The position numbers and the translations under genes were made by a program. The notes beneath the pieces are model-generated. The model did not search any database and had not been told where the DNA came from. It worked only from the letters and a program-made list of their open reading frames with translations. Of a stretch of 64,000 bases of DNA, positions 1 to 7,326 are shown piece by piece (the first letter of the stretch is position 1; each line of letters opens with the position of its first letter). This stretch comes from Winogradskyella costae (GTDB lineage: Bacteria; Bacteroidota; Bacteroidia; Flavobacteriales; Flavobacteriaceae), in assembly GCF_013403865.1 (NCBI RefSeq), contig NZ_JABFDK010000001.1:1-64000 (forward strand), read 5' to 3'.

Positions 1-88
1 AATTCCGCTGGAATTTTCTCGGGTTCGGTCAATTTTTGCTAACTTAGTCGCTAAACCACGCAACTAACCATACACAAACACGTTGTGC
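1..88 (+). repeat. attC-like site S1, right half (class I, cut by window edge)
   Basis: The window begins inside the central hairpin of a site. The right part is intact: conserved TTTGCTAA, right arm GCAACTAACCATACAC, 6-nt spacer, and R' GTTGTGC at 82-88. It opens cassette C1, so at least one more cassette must lie upstream. Confidence 0.85.
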
Positions 89-114
89 AACATATACCAG
101 AACAACCAAAATAA

Positions 115-1188
115 ATGATTAAAAGAATATTTCATCCTATTGGACAAGGAGCATTTTACTCTGAAAGACACGAAAACTTTAATATAGTTTTTGATTGTGG
201 AAATTGGAAAAAAACCAAACAATCTGAAATGTTAGTTAAGCAAAGTTTTAAGAAGGAAGATGTAATAGATATTCTATTTATCTCTCATTTTGATAGCGAC
301 CACGTTAATAGAATTGAAGTACTCAAAAATCATTGCGCAAACATTGAAATGGTTGTCTTGCCTCTTTTAAATCCAGAGGAAATACTTCTGCTAACGAATT
401 TCTATAAAAATATTGACAATAGTATTGTTCCATTAATTACTGAGCCTAATCAATTTTTTGGAGAAAAAACTAAAATAATTTATGTTGAGCCTTCAGAAAA
501 CGAAGAAATAAACAATGATTTAATATTAGAACAAGAAGCACTTGAAAATAACCAATCAATAGCAAGTGGAACTAAAATCAGAAAAGGTTCTAACTGGATT
601 TTTATTCCATATAATTATGAATACAAAACAAGAAATCAAGAATTATTAGACCTATTAAAAAAGCATTCAATCGATGTTTCAAAATTAAAAAAGGACTTAT
701 CGTATTCAATTACAAATAGAACAAAATTACGTTCGATTTACAACAAATTAAGTGGCAAAATAAACCAAAATTCAATGTTTTTATATTCTGGACCATTGGA
801 ACAAAAAAAGACTAATTTATCTATTAAAAGATATATAAAACCGTTTTTCCCAATTCCTTTTCCATTTTCAATTTTGAAAAAACATAACAATAGAGTTTCT
901 TGTATATATACTGGAGATGGAGACCTTAATAAGGTTAACATAAGCAATATTTATAGAAGATATTGGAATTTAGTTGGTACAATTCAAATTCCTCATCACG
1001 GAGATATAAAAACTTATAAATCGACTGATATATCTGATAAAAATTATTTCTGTCCAATATCAGTAGGATTGACTAATACTTATGGTCATCCCTCGACGAC
1101 TGTAATTGCAGATTTAAATGGGAATGATAATTTTCCAATTCAAGTAACAGAAGATATTAATGATTTATACTTTGAAATAATTAAATAA
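115..1188 (+). CDS. ComEC-like metallo-beta-lactamase-fold hydrolase (cassette C1)
   Basis: A 357-residue soluble protein. Residues 58-63 read HFDSDH, the H-x-D-x-D-H version of the metal-binding motif found in ComEC/Rec2-type metallo-beta-lactamase domains. A second PHHGD motif in the C-terminal third matches the ComEC-type PHHGS metal or substrate loop, and GDGD before it fits a further ligand position. No signal peptide or membrane segment is present, so this is the hydrolase domain alone, not a DNA-uptake channel. The substrate is unknown; stand-alone members occur in accessory regions and sometimes in defence contexts. It is the only gene of the cassette, starting 33 nt after R'. The fold is confident; the role is not. 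Confidence 0.8.
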   Translation: MIKRIFHPIGQGAFYSERHENFNIVFDCGNWKKTKQSEMLVKQSFKKEDVIDILFISHFDSDHVNRIEVLKNHCANIEMVVLPLLNPEEILLLTNFYKNIDNSIVPLITEPNQFFGEKTKIIYVEPSENEEINNDLILEQEALENNQSIASGTKIRKGSNWIFIPYNYEYKTRNQELLDLLKKHSIDVSKLKKDLSYSITNRTKLRSIYNKLSGKINQNSMFLYSGPLEQKKTNLSIKRYIKPFFPIPFPFSILKKHNNRVSCIYTGDGDLNKVNISNIYRRYWNLVGTIQIPHHGDIKTYKSTDISDKNYFCPISVGLTNTYGHPSTTVIADLNGNDNFPIQVTEDINDLYFEIIK

Positions 1189-1196
1189 AATACGTT

Positions 1197-1328
1197 GCAC
1201 AACACCGTATATAATTTATTGCTAGTTCGAGCCTACTTACGAAAATCCTCGCGGATTTTCTATTCGGTTTTTATTTGCTAAATTAGATGCTTAAACCACG
1301 CAACAAACCATATACAAAAACGTTGTGC
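1197..1328 (+). repeat. attC-like site S2 (class I)
   Basis: R'' GCACAAC (1197-1203), spacer ACC, left arm GTATATAATTTATTGC, central hairpin GAAAATCC-tcgc-GGATTTTC, conserved TTTGCTAA, right arm GCAACAAACCATATAC, spacer AAAAAC, R' GTTGTGC (1322-1328). The arms pair except for three A.C positions. The end of C1 (GTTGCACAAC) is the exact reverse complement of the start of C1. Confidence 0.9.
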
Positions 1329-1345
1329 GCAAGCTGAAAAAACCG

Positions 1346-1738
1346 ATGAACAAAGCAATAAGCGAAATAATTGAAAGACTAAAAAAGTATCCGAATTCCG
1401 AATATGAACTGAATGAAAATTCAATAATCGTTAAGGAAAATAATGAGAATGGATTTTCAGTTTCGTTGACTTCAAACGAAAACGATAATTATACTGTTGC
1501 ATTTGATATTTGGCACGAGGAATTTGATAACGAAATTGATGCTCTGAATTGTTTTGCGTTCGGACTTTCCAAAGATTGCCGATTAAAAACAACCAAAAAA
1601 GGAGGAAAACCAGTAAAATGGACTGTACAATCTAACGAAAACGGGAATTGGATTGACGGAAGTACAACTGGTTTAATTAACTTGGCTTTTTGGAAAAAAG
1701 TAGAAGTGGTTTATTTACAAAATGATTTAATTAAATAA
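1346..1738 (+). CDS. Small hypothetical protein, first gene of cassette C2
   Basis: The protein is 130 residues from the ATG at 1346. An in-frame GTG lies at 1325, but it is inside the R' sequence of S2 and would add seven residues of repeat-encoded sequence, so I prefer the ATG. The protein is acidic and asparagine-rich, with no signal peptide or membrane segment. It has a compact beta-rich appearance with a WHEEFDNE stretch and a C-terminal VKWTVQS segment, as in small immunity or adaptor proteins. I do not recognise a family with certainty. Its stop overlaps the start of the next gene (TAATG), so the two are translationally coupled and travel together. Confidence 0.7.
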   Translation: MNKAISEIIERLKKYPNSEYELNENSIIVKENNENGFSVSLTSNENDNYTVAFDIWHEEFDNEIDALNCFAFGLSKDCRLKTTKKGGKPVKWTVQSNENGNWIDGSTTGLINLAFWKKVEVVYLQNDLIK

Positions 1739-2157
1739 TGAAAAGTTCCCAATCAAATATCATTAAAGAAATTGCGCAAGAATTGGATTGTGGAAATGAC
1801 TGCTATTATAATTTTAAGACCAGCGAAATTTTAGCATTACCGAATTTTTCGCAAATATTCGATGATGAAGAATTTAAAGAGTCTTTTAAAGAAAGTATAA
1901 AAAAGATAGATAAACACAAAGCTGATTTTATCAAAATTGAAGTTTTGGATAGTTTTGAGTCTTTTAAAATTATGGAGAGATTTGTTGAGCAAATAACTGA
2001 CAAAAAACTTCAAATGGAATTAGAGAATGTTTTGACAAACAAAAAGCCTTTTCAGAATTTTAAGCATAAAATAGACCATTCTGAATTTAGACAAAGTTGG
2101 TTTGAATTTAAGCAAAGTGAGTTGGAAAAAAATGTAGAAAATCAATTAAACAGCTGA
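1738..2157 (+). CDS. UPF0158 family protein, second gene of cassette C2
   Basis: 139 residues. The C-terminal third contains KPFQNFKHKI followed by RQSWFEFKQSEL, which is the signature of the uncharacterised UPF0158 family (K/R-P-F-x-x-F-K, then W-F-x-F). The N-terminal half is charged and helical and carries an acidic stretch. No function is established for the family. The gene starts on the overlapping TAATG and ends 11 nt before the R'' of S3, so the cassette is packed tightly around two coupled genes. Confidence 0.75.
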   Translation: MKSSQSNIIKEIAQELDCGNDCYYNFKTSEILALPNFSQIFDDEEFKESFKESIKKIDKHKADFIKIEVLDSFESFKIMERFVEQITDKKLQMELENVLTNKKPFQNFKHKIDHSEFRQSWFEFKQSELEKNVENQLNS

Positions 2158-2167
2158 AAAAGCCTGC

Positions 2168-2299
2168 GCACAACACCGTATATAATTTATTGCTAGTTCT
2201 AGCCTACTTACGAAAATCCTCGCGGATTTTCTATTCGGTTTGTATTTGCTAAATTAGGTGCTTAAACCACGCAACAAACCATATACAAACACGTTGTGC
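2168..2299 (+). repeat. attC-like site S3 (class I)
   Basis: R'' GCACAAC (2168-2174), left arm GTATATAATTTATTGC, central hairpin GAAAATCC-tcgc-GGATTTTC, right arm GCAACAAACCATATAC, R' GTTGTGC (2293-2299). It is almost identical to S2. The C2 end TGCGCACAAC is the exact complement of the C2 start GTTGTGCGCA. Confidence 0.9.
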
Positions 2300-2320
2300 A
2301 TAATTTAACAAAACCTCGAA

Positions 2321-2755
2321 ATGCCATTTCCAGTTGACGAAAAATACATAGAAGAAACTGAATCGGAATTAAATGTAAAATTTCCGACTGAATTCAAAAA
2401 TCGAAAGATTAAATTAAATGGTGGAGAATTATTGATTTCCAGCGAATTTGAATTTGAACTACATCCTTTCTTTGATAAATCTGACCGAAAACGAATAAGT
2501 CGGACTTGCAATCACATCGGACTTGAAACTAAAAATGCTCGTGAATGGAATGGATTTCCTGAAAATGGAATCGCTATTGGTGCGGACGGATTTGGAAATA
2601 AATTAATCTTGACTCATAACGGAAATGGAAATCTGACTGACCAACTATATTTCTGGAATCACGAAACAAGAAAAGTAGAAAAAATAGCTGAATCGGTTAA
2701 TAAGCTTAATATTAGAGAAAGTTCATTATGGGAAAAATTAAAATCAAAATTTTAA
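2321..2755 (+). CDS. SMI1/KNR4 (SUKH) family protein, first gene of cassette C3
   Basis: 144 residues with the SUKH layout: an N-terminal helix pair (EKYIEETESELNVKFPTEF), a loop with LNGGEL, then the diagnostic ENGIAIGADGFGNKLIL beta-hairpin and a C-terminal region with DQLYFWNHET. SUKH proteins are common immunity proteins for polymorphic and contact-dependent toxins, but no toxin gene accompanies this one. It overlaps the next gene by 28 bp in another frame. Start at ATG 2321, 22 nt after R'. The family call is confident; immunity is an inference from the family. Confidence 0.85.
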   Translation: MPFPVDEKYIEETESELNVKFPTEFKNRKIKLNGGELLISSEFEFELHPFFDKSDRKRISRTCNHIGLETKNAREWNGFPENGIAIGADGFGNKLILTHNGNGNLTDQLYFWNHETRKVEKIAESVNKLNIRESSLWEKLKSKF

Positions 2756-3117
2756 TCTTTATTGGACTAATAATCTCTTGTAATTCAAATAAAATCGAAT
2801 TTGGAAATACAGAACTTTCGCAAAAAATTGAACTGATGAACATTAGTGATTTAATGCAAAATCCAACGGGATTTGACAATGACACTCTAAAAATCGTTGG
2901 CGAATTACATCTCGATTTAGAAAACAAAGGAATTTTTTCAAAATCAGAAAAAATTTGGATTAATTCATTCAAACCAGCAACCGAATTAGATAGCGTGTGG
3001 AAAAGAATAAATGGAAAAAAAGTCGAAATAATCGGACTTTATAAAGCTGGAAAAACTGGACATTTAGGTCTATATAATGGTCAATTAAAAGAAATTTATT
3101 ATATCAAAACGAAATAA
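2728..3117 (+). CDS. Small lipoprotein, second gene of cassette C3
   Basis: 129 residues. A short basic start, hydrophobic run and the lipobox-like LIISC at about residues 14-18 indicate a lipoprotein. The mature part is small, with an OB-fold-like beta pattern (DNDTLKIVGELHLDLENKGI, then KKVEIIGLYKAGKTGHLG), which hints at a ligand-binding barrel, but I cannot assign a family. The gene starts inside the preceding SUKH gene (28 bp overlap), so the pair is co-translated. Confidence 0.7.
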   Translation: MGKIKIKILIFIGLIISCNSNKIEFGNTELSQKIELMNISDLMQNPTGFDNDTLKIVGELHLDLENKGIFSKSEKIWINSFKPATELDSVWKRINGKKVEIIGLYKAGKTGHLGLYNGQLKEIYYIKTK

Positions 3118-3125
3118 AAAACTAT

Positions 3126-3260
3126 GCACAACACCGTGTATAATTAATTGCTTTGTTCTTGTCTACTTGCGAATATTCCTTCGGAATATTCACAGGTTCG
3201 TGAAAGTTTACTAATTTAGTTGCTAAACCACGCAACTAACCATACACAAACACGTTGTGC
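3126..3260 (+). repeat. attC-like site S4 (class I)
   Basis: R'' GCACAAC (3126-3132), spacer ACC, left arm GTGTATAATTAATTGC, central hairpin GAATATTCC-ttc-GGAATATTC, right arm GCAACTAACCATACAC, spacer AAACAC, R' GTTGTGC (3254-3260). Compared with S2 and S3, both arms and both sides of the central hairpin changed together. The C3 end TATGCACAAC matches the C3 start GTTGTGCATA. Confidence 0.9.
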
Positions 3261-3283
3261 ACCACTTAAAAAAATCAAGAAAC

Positions 3284-3802
3284 ATGCAACTAGCGAAATT
3301 TTTTCTATTACTATTTTATCTTTTTTTTAGCATTCAAGTAGTTGGGCAAAAAAATGACAATCCTGAAGAACTAGGAAAAATTGTTTTTGAAGCTTTAGTA
3401 AAAAAAGATTCTGTGTTATTTGAGAAAGCTAAAGCAACCAAATCAGAATTAAGTTTTGCTTTTCATAAAATGATGAAGAAATTGAATAAAGAGGTTGATG
3501 AAAAAGAAATAGAAAAAGTATACTCAATGTATTCTGAAAAAATTGCGCTAAGCTTTATAGAAACTATAAAAGACGGAGAAAATGAAGGAATAATCTGGTC
3601 CGAAATTGCCTATTCAAAAACAGTATTTAATGAAAGGTCAGATTCTGATCCAGAACTTATAGAAATTGGGAAAACTCACTTAGAAATTGAATACAATGGA
3701 AAAACTTACATTGTAAAAATTGGAGATAGTATCAAACTGAACGGAAATTGGACAATTGAAGATACAATTCATTGGAATGGAGAAAAGCATAAAGATGATT
3801 AA
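3284..3802 (+). CDS. Secreted hypothetical protein (cassette C4)
   Basis: 172 residues from the ATG at 3284; the GTG at 3257 lies in the R' repeat and is a poor start. Residues 1-22 form a signal peptide (hydrophobic run ending in VVGQ). The mature part is lysine- and glutamate-rich and helical in its first half, with a beta-rich C-terminus (HLEIEYNGKTYIVKIGD, then GNWTIEDT). The layout resembles small periplasmic lumazine-binding or NTF2-like proteins, but I see no defining motif. It is the only gene in the cassette. Confidence 0.7.
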   Translation: MQLAKFFLLLFYLFFSIQVVGQKNDNPEELGKIVFEALVKKDSVLFEKAKATKSELSFAFHKMMKKLNKEVDEKEIEKVYSMYSEKIALSFIETIKDGENEGIIWSEIAYSKTVFNERSDSDPELIEIGKTHLEIEYNGKTYIVKIGDSIKLNGNWTIEDTIHWNGEKHKDD

Positions 3803-3837
3803 TGCTAATAAATATATTTGAAATAAAAAAAGCGAGA

Positions 3838-3970
3838 GCACAACACCGTGTATAATTAATTGCTTGGTCACTGCCGACTTACGAACATTCCTGCGGAATA
3901 TTCTATCTGTGATTTATTTGCTAACTTAGTTGCTGAACCACGCAACTAACCATACACAAAACCGTTGTGG
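3838..3970 (+). repeat. attC-like site S5 (class I)
   Basis: R'' GCACAAC (3838-3844), left arm GTGTATAATTAATTGC, central hairpin GAACATTCC-tgc-GGAATATTC with a single C.A mismatch (G.T on the bottom strand), right arm GCAACTAACCATACAC, spacer AAAACC, R' GTTGTGG (3964-3970). The C4 end and start share 7 complementary bases. Confidence 0.9.
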
Positions 3971-3981
3971 TGCATACCTGA

Positions 3982-4884
3982 ATGAAGAGCATTTTAATAA
4001 TATTAGGAGTTTTAATTGGAATAATCGGAATGATTTTTCTTGCTCTATTTATTGCTTCGTATCGAAGAAGACCAAAATTTAATAATAAGGGATTTACGAC
4101 TTTGGAAAAAAATCTTCTTACCGAACTTTATGAACTTTTTGATTCCGAGATTCAAACTAAATTAAAAGCTCAAATTGAATATTTTGAACCAAAAAAAAAA
4201 TGGAGACAGTATTGGGAAAAAAGTATGTCAATGGAACTTTACGGAGACAACGAAAACCCACTTTCGGACAACTTACGATATAAAAGAAAAGATGAAAGTA
4301 AACTCGCAACAATCCGATTTAAAACCAATAACGAAAAATATCATATAGAATTTGACAATTATGACGGACGAATTTGGGGCTGGAAAATCAGACCAAACCC
4401 AAAGTCTATTATGAAAACATCAACAATAAGCGTTACAAGCAAGAAAATAAATAATGACCCAAATAGTTTTGCTCAAAGCACTTTCAAAAAAGAAAAACTT
4501 AAATCAATTCCTAAATTTAATGGACTTCTTGGAAAGCTAAATAATATACAATCTATAAATCAAGTTTTTGAACCAATTAGAGCTGAATTTTTAGAGAATT
4601 ACATTAAGAGAATTGACTCAAAGTTACCAATAGAATATCTAGACATTATTAAACAATCCGAGGGAGTTGATTTCGGAGATTGTTGCATACTCGGAATATC
4701 CGAAATACACTCAACAGGACTTGACGATGGAAATTACTTACATTTAGCGGAATTTGATGATGGCATATTAGCTGTCAAAGAGGAAGAAAAAAACGGAACT
4801 GTTTACTATTGTCATCATTCTGGACTTTTAGATAATTTAGGAACTGACTTTGGGAGAATAATAACAGAAAGAATAAATGAATAA
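3982..4884 (+). CDS. Membrane-anchored protein with C-terminal SUKH domain (cassette C5)
   Basis: 300 residues. Residues 4-27 are a transmembrane helix followed by YRRR, so the rest should face the cytoplasm. The middle (about 40-150) is a charged region with KKKWRQYWEKSM that I do not recognise. The C-terminal 110 residues have the SMI1/KNR4 pattern: KLPIEYLDIIKQSEG, then GISEIHSTGLDDGNYLHLAEFDDG and a closing GTDFGRIITERI. This is the second SUKH protein in the array. A membrane-tethered SUKH protein could be an immunity protein acting at the inner membrane; that is inference. Confidence 0.7.
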   Translation: MKSILIILGVLIGIIGMIFLALFIASYRRRPKFNNKGFTTLEKNLLTELYELFDSEIQTKLKAQIEYFEPKKKWRQYWEKSMSMELYGDNENPLSDNLRYKRKDESKLATIRFKTNNEKYHIEFDNYDGRIWGWKIRPNPKSIMKTSTISVTSKKINNDPNSFAQSTFKKEKLKSIPKFNGLLGKLNNIQSINQVFEPIRAEFLENYIKRIDSKLPIEYLDIIKQSEGVDFGDCCILGISEIHSTGLDDGNYLHLAEFDDGILAVKEEEKNGTVYYCHHSGLLDNLGTDFGRIITERINE

Positions 4885-4895
4885 AAAGTACGACA

Positions 4896-5030
4896 CCACA
4901 ACACCGTGTATAATTAATTGCTTTGTTCTAGCCTACTTGCGAATATTCCTGCGGAATATTCACGGGTTCGTAAATGTTTGCTAACTTAGTTGCTTAACCA
5001 CGCAACTAACCATACACAAAACCGTTCTAT
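4896..5030 (+). repeat. attC-like site S6 (class I)
   Basis: R'' CCACAAC (4896-4902), left arm GTGTATAATTAATTGC, central hairpin GAATATTCC-tgc-GGAATATTC, right arm GCAACTAACCATACAC, spacer AAAACC, R' GTTCTAT (5024-5030). The two 7-mers of this site do not match each other, while the C5 start (GTTGTGGTG) matches the C5 end (CACCACAAC). Confidence 0.92.
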
Positions 5031-5051
5031 GCAATTTGAAAAACACCGTGA

Positions 5052-5630
5052 ATGAATTACAAACTTTTGATATTTAGCCTATTTATAATCCTTTCATCTT
5101 GTAAGGATCAAAATTATCAACCATTAGAATTGATAGATATTAATTGCAATAAAGTGCCGGAAATTTTGCAAAATGTTTTTGATAGTGACCAAGGAATGAG
5201 AACAAATGGAGGAGAAATTAACCCTAAAATAGATAAAGAAAATCTGATAACAGTAGTTAGTTTAATTGAAAAATGTGGAATGCCTACATTAGAAGTAGTT
5301 AGCGATGTGCAAATGAGCGCAGTTTGGGTAGTTTTCCAACATGGAGACAATGCTAATCGAAAAAAATACTTACCACTTTTAGAAAAATCAGCAAAAAATG
5401 GAGATTTAAAAGCATCGCAAATTGCTTTGATGAAAGATAGAACAATGATGAACGATGACTTACCTCAAGTATACGGAACTCAAGTAATTCAAAATGAGAA
5501 TGAATGGATTTTATACGACCTTGCAAATCCAGAAACTGTAAATAAGAGGAGAACGGAAATGGGACTTGAACCTTTACAAGATTATTTAAAACGTTGGAAT
5601 ATTGAGTTTGACATTAAACAATCTGAATAA
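5052..5630 (+). CDS. DUF6624 family lipoprotein (cassette C6)
   Basis: 192 residues with a lipobox at LSSC (about residues 14-17). The C-terminal two-thirds match the DUF6624 pattern: a VFQHGDNANRKKYLPLLEKSAKNGDL helix pair, KDRTMM, QVYGTQ, and the closing NKRRTEMGLEPLQDYL. No function is known for this family, which is often found as a lipoprotein in Bacteroidota. It is a single-gene cassette, 22 nt downstream of R'. Confidence 0.75.
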   Translation: MNYKLLIFSLFIILSSCKDQNYQPLELIDINCNKVPEILQNVFDSDQGMRTNGGEINPKIDKENLITVVSLIEKCGMPTLEVVSDVQMSAVWVVFQHGDNANRKKYLPLLEKSAKNGDLKASQIALMKDRTMMNDDLPQVYGTQVIQNENEWILYDLANPETVNKRRTEMGLEPLQDYLKRWNIEFDIKQSE

Positions 5631-5637
5631 AAACTGC

Positions 5638-5772
5638 ATAGAACAACGTGTATAATTAATTGCTTGGTTCTTACCTATTTGCGAATATTCCTGCGGAATA
5701 TTCACAGGTTCGTAAATGTTTGCTAAATTAGTTGCTTAACCACGCAACTAACCATACACAAAACCGTTGGCA
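5638..5772 (+). repeat. attC-like site S7 (class I)
   Basis: R'' ATAGAAC (5638-5644), spacer AAC, left arm GTGTATAATTAATTGC, central hairpin GAATATTCC-tgc-GGAATATTC, right arm GCAACTAACCATACAC, R' GTTGGCA (5766-5772). R'' and R' are unrelated, but the C6 end TGCATAGAAC is the exact complement of the C6 start GTTCTATGCA. Confidence 0.93.
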
Positions 5773-5784
5773 ACAAGCTAAAAA

Positions 5785-6399
5785 ATGAGATACACATTGT
5801 ACATATTGCTTCTGATTTTAACTTTGATTTCGTGTAAAAACCAATCAAATCCTGAATTGAAGTCCAAAAAATCAAAAGTCGAAAAAATGGACACTGTTAT
5901 GAATGAAAATAGTTCAAATTCTATAGTAACAGATTATGTGCCTACGGAATTAGATATTCAAAAAACTTTACCAGAATTTGTTAAAAACGCCAAAATTCCT
6001 GATAGTTTAAAAATAGTCTATGATGAAATAATATTTGGAGATTTCAATGGAGATGGAAAAGAAGATTTTGCTTCCACATTAATAAATTTGGAAAACGGTA
6101 ATTTCGGAGTATTGATAATTCACAATAATGAAAAAACTGATTATTCTATTTTTGGTGCTGGAAATGAAATAAACGGAATAAAAAACCTTGATTGGATTGA
6201 AACTATCGAAACTTTACCAAAAGGACAAGTTATATCACCGACTTTAGTTGATAAAGAAACAGGAGATATAATCGGACAAGACGAAAGCCAGAACTTTAAA
6301 CTAATTGGAAACGGAATTTATATGGGCGTTGAGGAGTCTCACGGTGGCGGAATTATATTTTGGAACGGAAAAGAGTATAAATGGTATCATATAGAATAA
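5785..6399 (+). CDS. Lipoprotein with FG-GAP-like calcium loop (cassette C7)
   Basis: 204 residues, with a lipobox at LISC (about residues 14-17). After a disordered lysine- and serine-rich stretch, residues 89-98 read GDFNGDGKED, the D-x-N-x-D-G-x-x-D calcium loop typical of FG-GAP/VCBS-like repeats, here as a single copy. The C-terminus is beta-rich (VEESHGGGIIFWNGKEYKWYHI). Similar small Bacteroidota lipoproteins exist without assigned function. It is the only gene in its cassette, 12 nt after R'. Confidence 0.7.
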   Translation: MRYTLYILLLILTLISCKNQSNPELKSKKSKVEKMDTVMNENSSNSIVTDYVPTELDIQKTLPEFVKNAKIPDSLKIVYDEIIFGDFNGDGKEDFASTLINLENGNFGVLIIHNNEKTDYSIFGAGNEINGIKNLDWIETIETLPKGQVISPTLVDKETGDIIGQDESQNFKLIGNGIYMGVEESHGGGIIFWNGKEYKWYHIE

Positions 6400-6408
6400 A
6401 AAGCCAGT

Positions 6409-6540
6409 TGCCAACACCGTGTATAATTAATTGCTTGGTTCTAGCCTACTTGCGAAAATCCTCGCGGATTTTCTATTCGGTTTTTATTTGCTAAATTACG
6501 TGCTAAACCACGCAACAAACCATATACAAAACCGTTGGCA
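6409..6540 (+). repeat. attC-like site S8 (class I, hybrid arms)
   Basis: R'' TGCCAAC (6409-6415), left arm GTGTATAATTAATTGC of the S4 type, central hairpin GAAAATCC-tcgc-GGATTTTC of the S2 type, right arm GCAACAAACCATATAC of the S2 type, R' GTTGGCA (6534-6540). The site joins the left arm of one subtype to the right part of another, so its arms pair less well. A 69-codon open frame across it is repeat sequence, not a gene. Confidence 0.9.
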
Positions 6541-6820
6541 GCAATGCCTGAAAAGCCAAAACCTGTTCAAAACCCGTTCTTATCTCAAACTGAATTTTGA
6601 GCTAATTATGGAAATCAAGTTCGGAATTTTAAAACTTTGAATTAAAAATCACAACGTATGAATTTTTAACCGAAATGTTTGCGACGAATTAAGGTTTTAA
6701 AAAGCAACGTCGGAATTTTACAATGTGTGAATTCCAAACACAGCGAAGTAATTATAATGTAAAAGCAAGAGCTAAACACTATTTCAGTAATGTAATTAAT
6801 GGATAAATAATGAAGTAAAA
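6541..6820. other. Non-coding leader of cassette C8, no gene recognised
   Basis: 280 bases between R' of S8 and the small membrane protein gene. An 18-codon open frame (6544-6600) starts close to R' and ends quickly. The rest is stop-rich in all frames, with short AT-rich inverted stretches such as GGAATTTT and AATTCC but no clear stem of useful length. It may be the remains of the original cargo gene or an untranslated RNA. I see no supported feature in it. Confidence 0.4.
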
Positions 6821-7009
6821 ATGACAACAAGCATAATAATAAATTTACTTTTAGGTATAAGTTTAATCACTTTTGGAATTTGGCTAGGAAAACTGACGTT
6901 AAATAAATATAAGTTGAAATCATACTATGATTTTCAGCTATTAGGAGCAAGTATTTGTTCTCTAATTATTGGTGTTTATTGCTTAATTAATTTAACAGAA
7001 AGTTGGTAA
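6821..7009 (+). CDS. Small two-helix membrane protein (cassette C8)
   Basis: 62 residues, with two hydrophobic segments at about 5-22 and 40-57 separated by a basic loop (KLTLNKYKLKSYYD). No family is recognised. It is the only sizeable open frame in a cassette that otherwise looks non-coding, and its hydrophobic pattern supports a real gene. It could be a small membrane-stress or toxin-like peptide, but nothing in the sequence shows that. Confidence 0.5.
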   Translation: MTTSIIINLLLGISLITFGIWLGKLTLNKYKLKSYYDFQLLGASICSLIIGVYCLINLTESW

Positions 7010-7078
7010 TGATAATTTGAGATGAAATTTAAACGGGATTACGACCCAAAAAGATGCTGAAAAAAGAAAAAGCACGGC

Positions 7079-7210
7079 TGCCAACAATGTGTATAATTCA
7101 TTGCTAATTATAGCCTACTTACGAAAATTCCGCTGGAATTTTCTATCTCTGATTATTTGCTAATTTTATTGCTTAAACACGCAACGAAATCATACACAAA
7201 CACGTTATAT
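7079..7210 (+). repeat. attC-like site S9 (class I)
   Basis: R'' TGCCAAC (7079-7085), spacer AAT, left arm GTGTATAATTCATTGC, central hairpin GAAAATTCC-gct-GGAATTTTC, right arm GCAACGAAATCATACAC with one bulged base, R' GTTATAT (7204-7210). The TTC of the left arm is matched by GAA on the right, unlike TTA/TAA in neighbouring sites. C8 start and end share 9 complementary bases. The 116 bases from R' to the next start hold no other feature I can see. Confidence 0.9.
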
Positions 7211-7326
7211 GCTATTAAAAAAAAAGAAAACCTCATAAAAAAATTTAAAAAAAACTAACTTGCACAAGGTATTTTTAATAAGAAGACATCTAAAATAGAA
7301 TATATTAAATTAAAACTTATAAAGTT

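Noticed and set aside
1197..1328. tRNA or other known structured RNA gene in the repeats
   Set aside because: The hairpins do not form a tRNA fold, there is no anticodon arm or CCA-type end, and base changes follow an attC-like DNA layout.
6431..6640. 69-codon open frame crossing site S8
   Set aside because: Most of it is translated repeat sequence (left arm, central hairpin and right arm), and the same frame is not kept in other sites.
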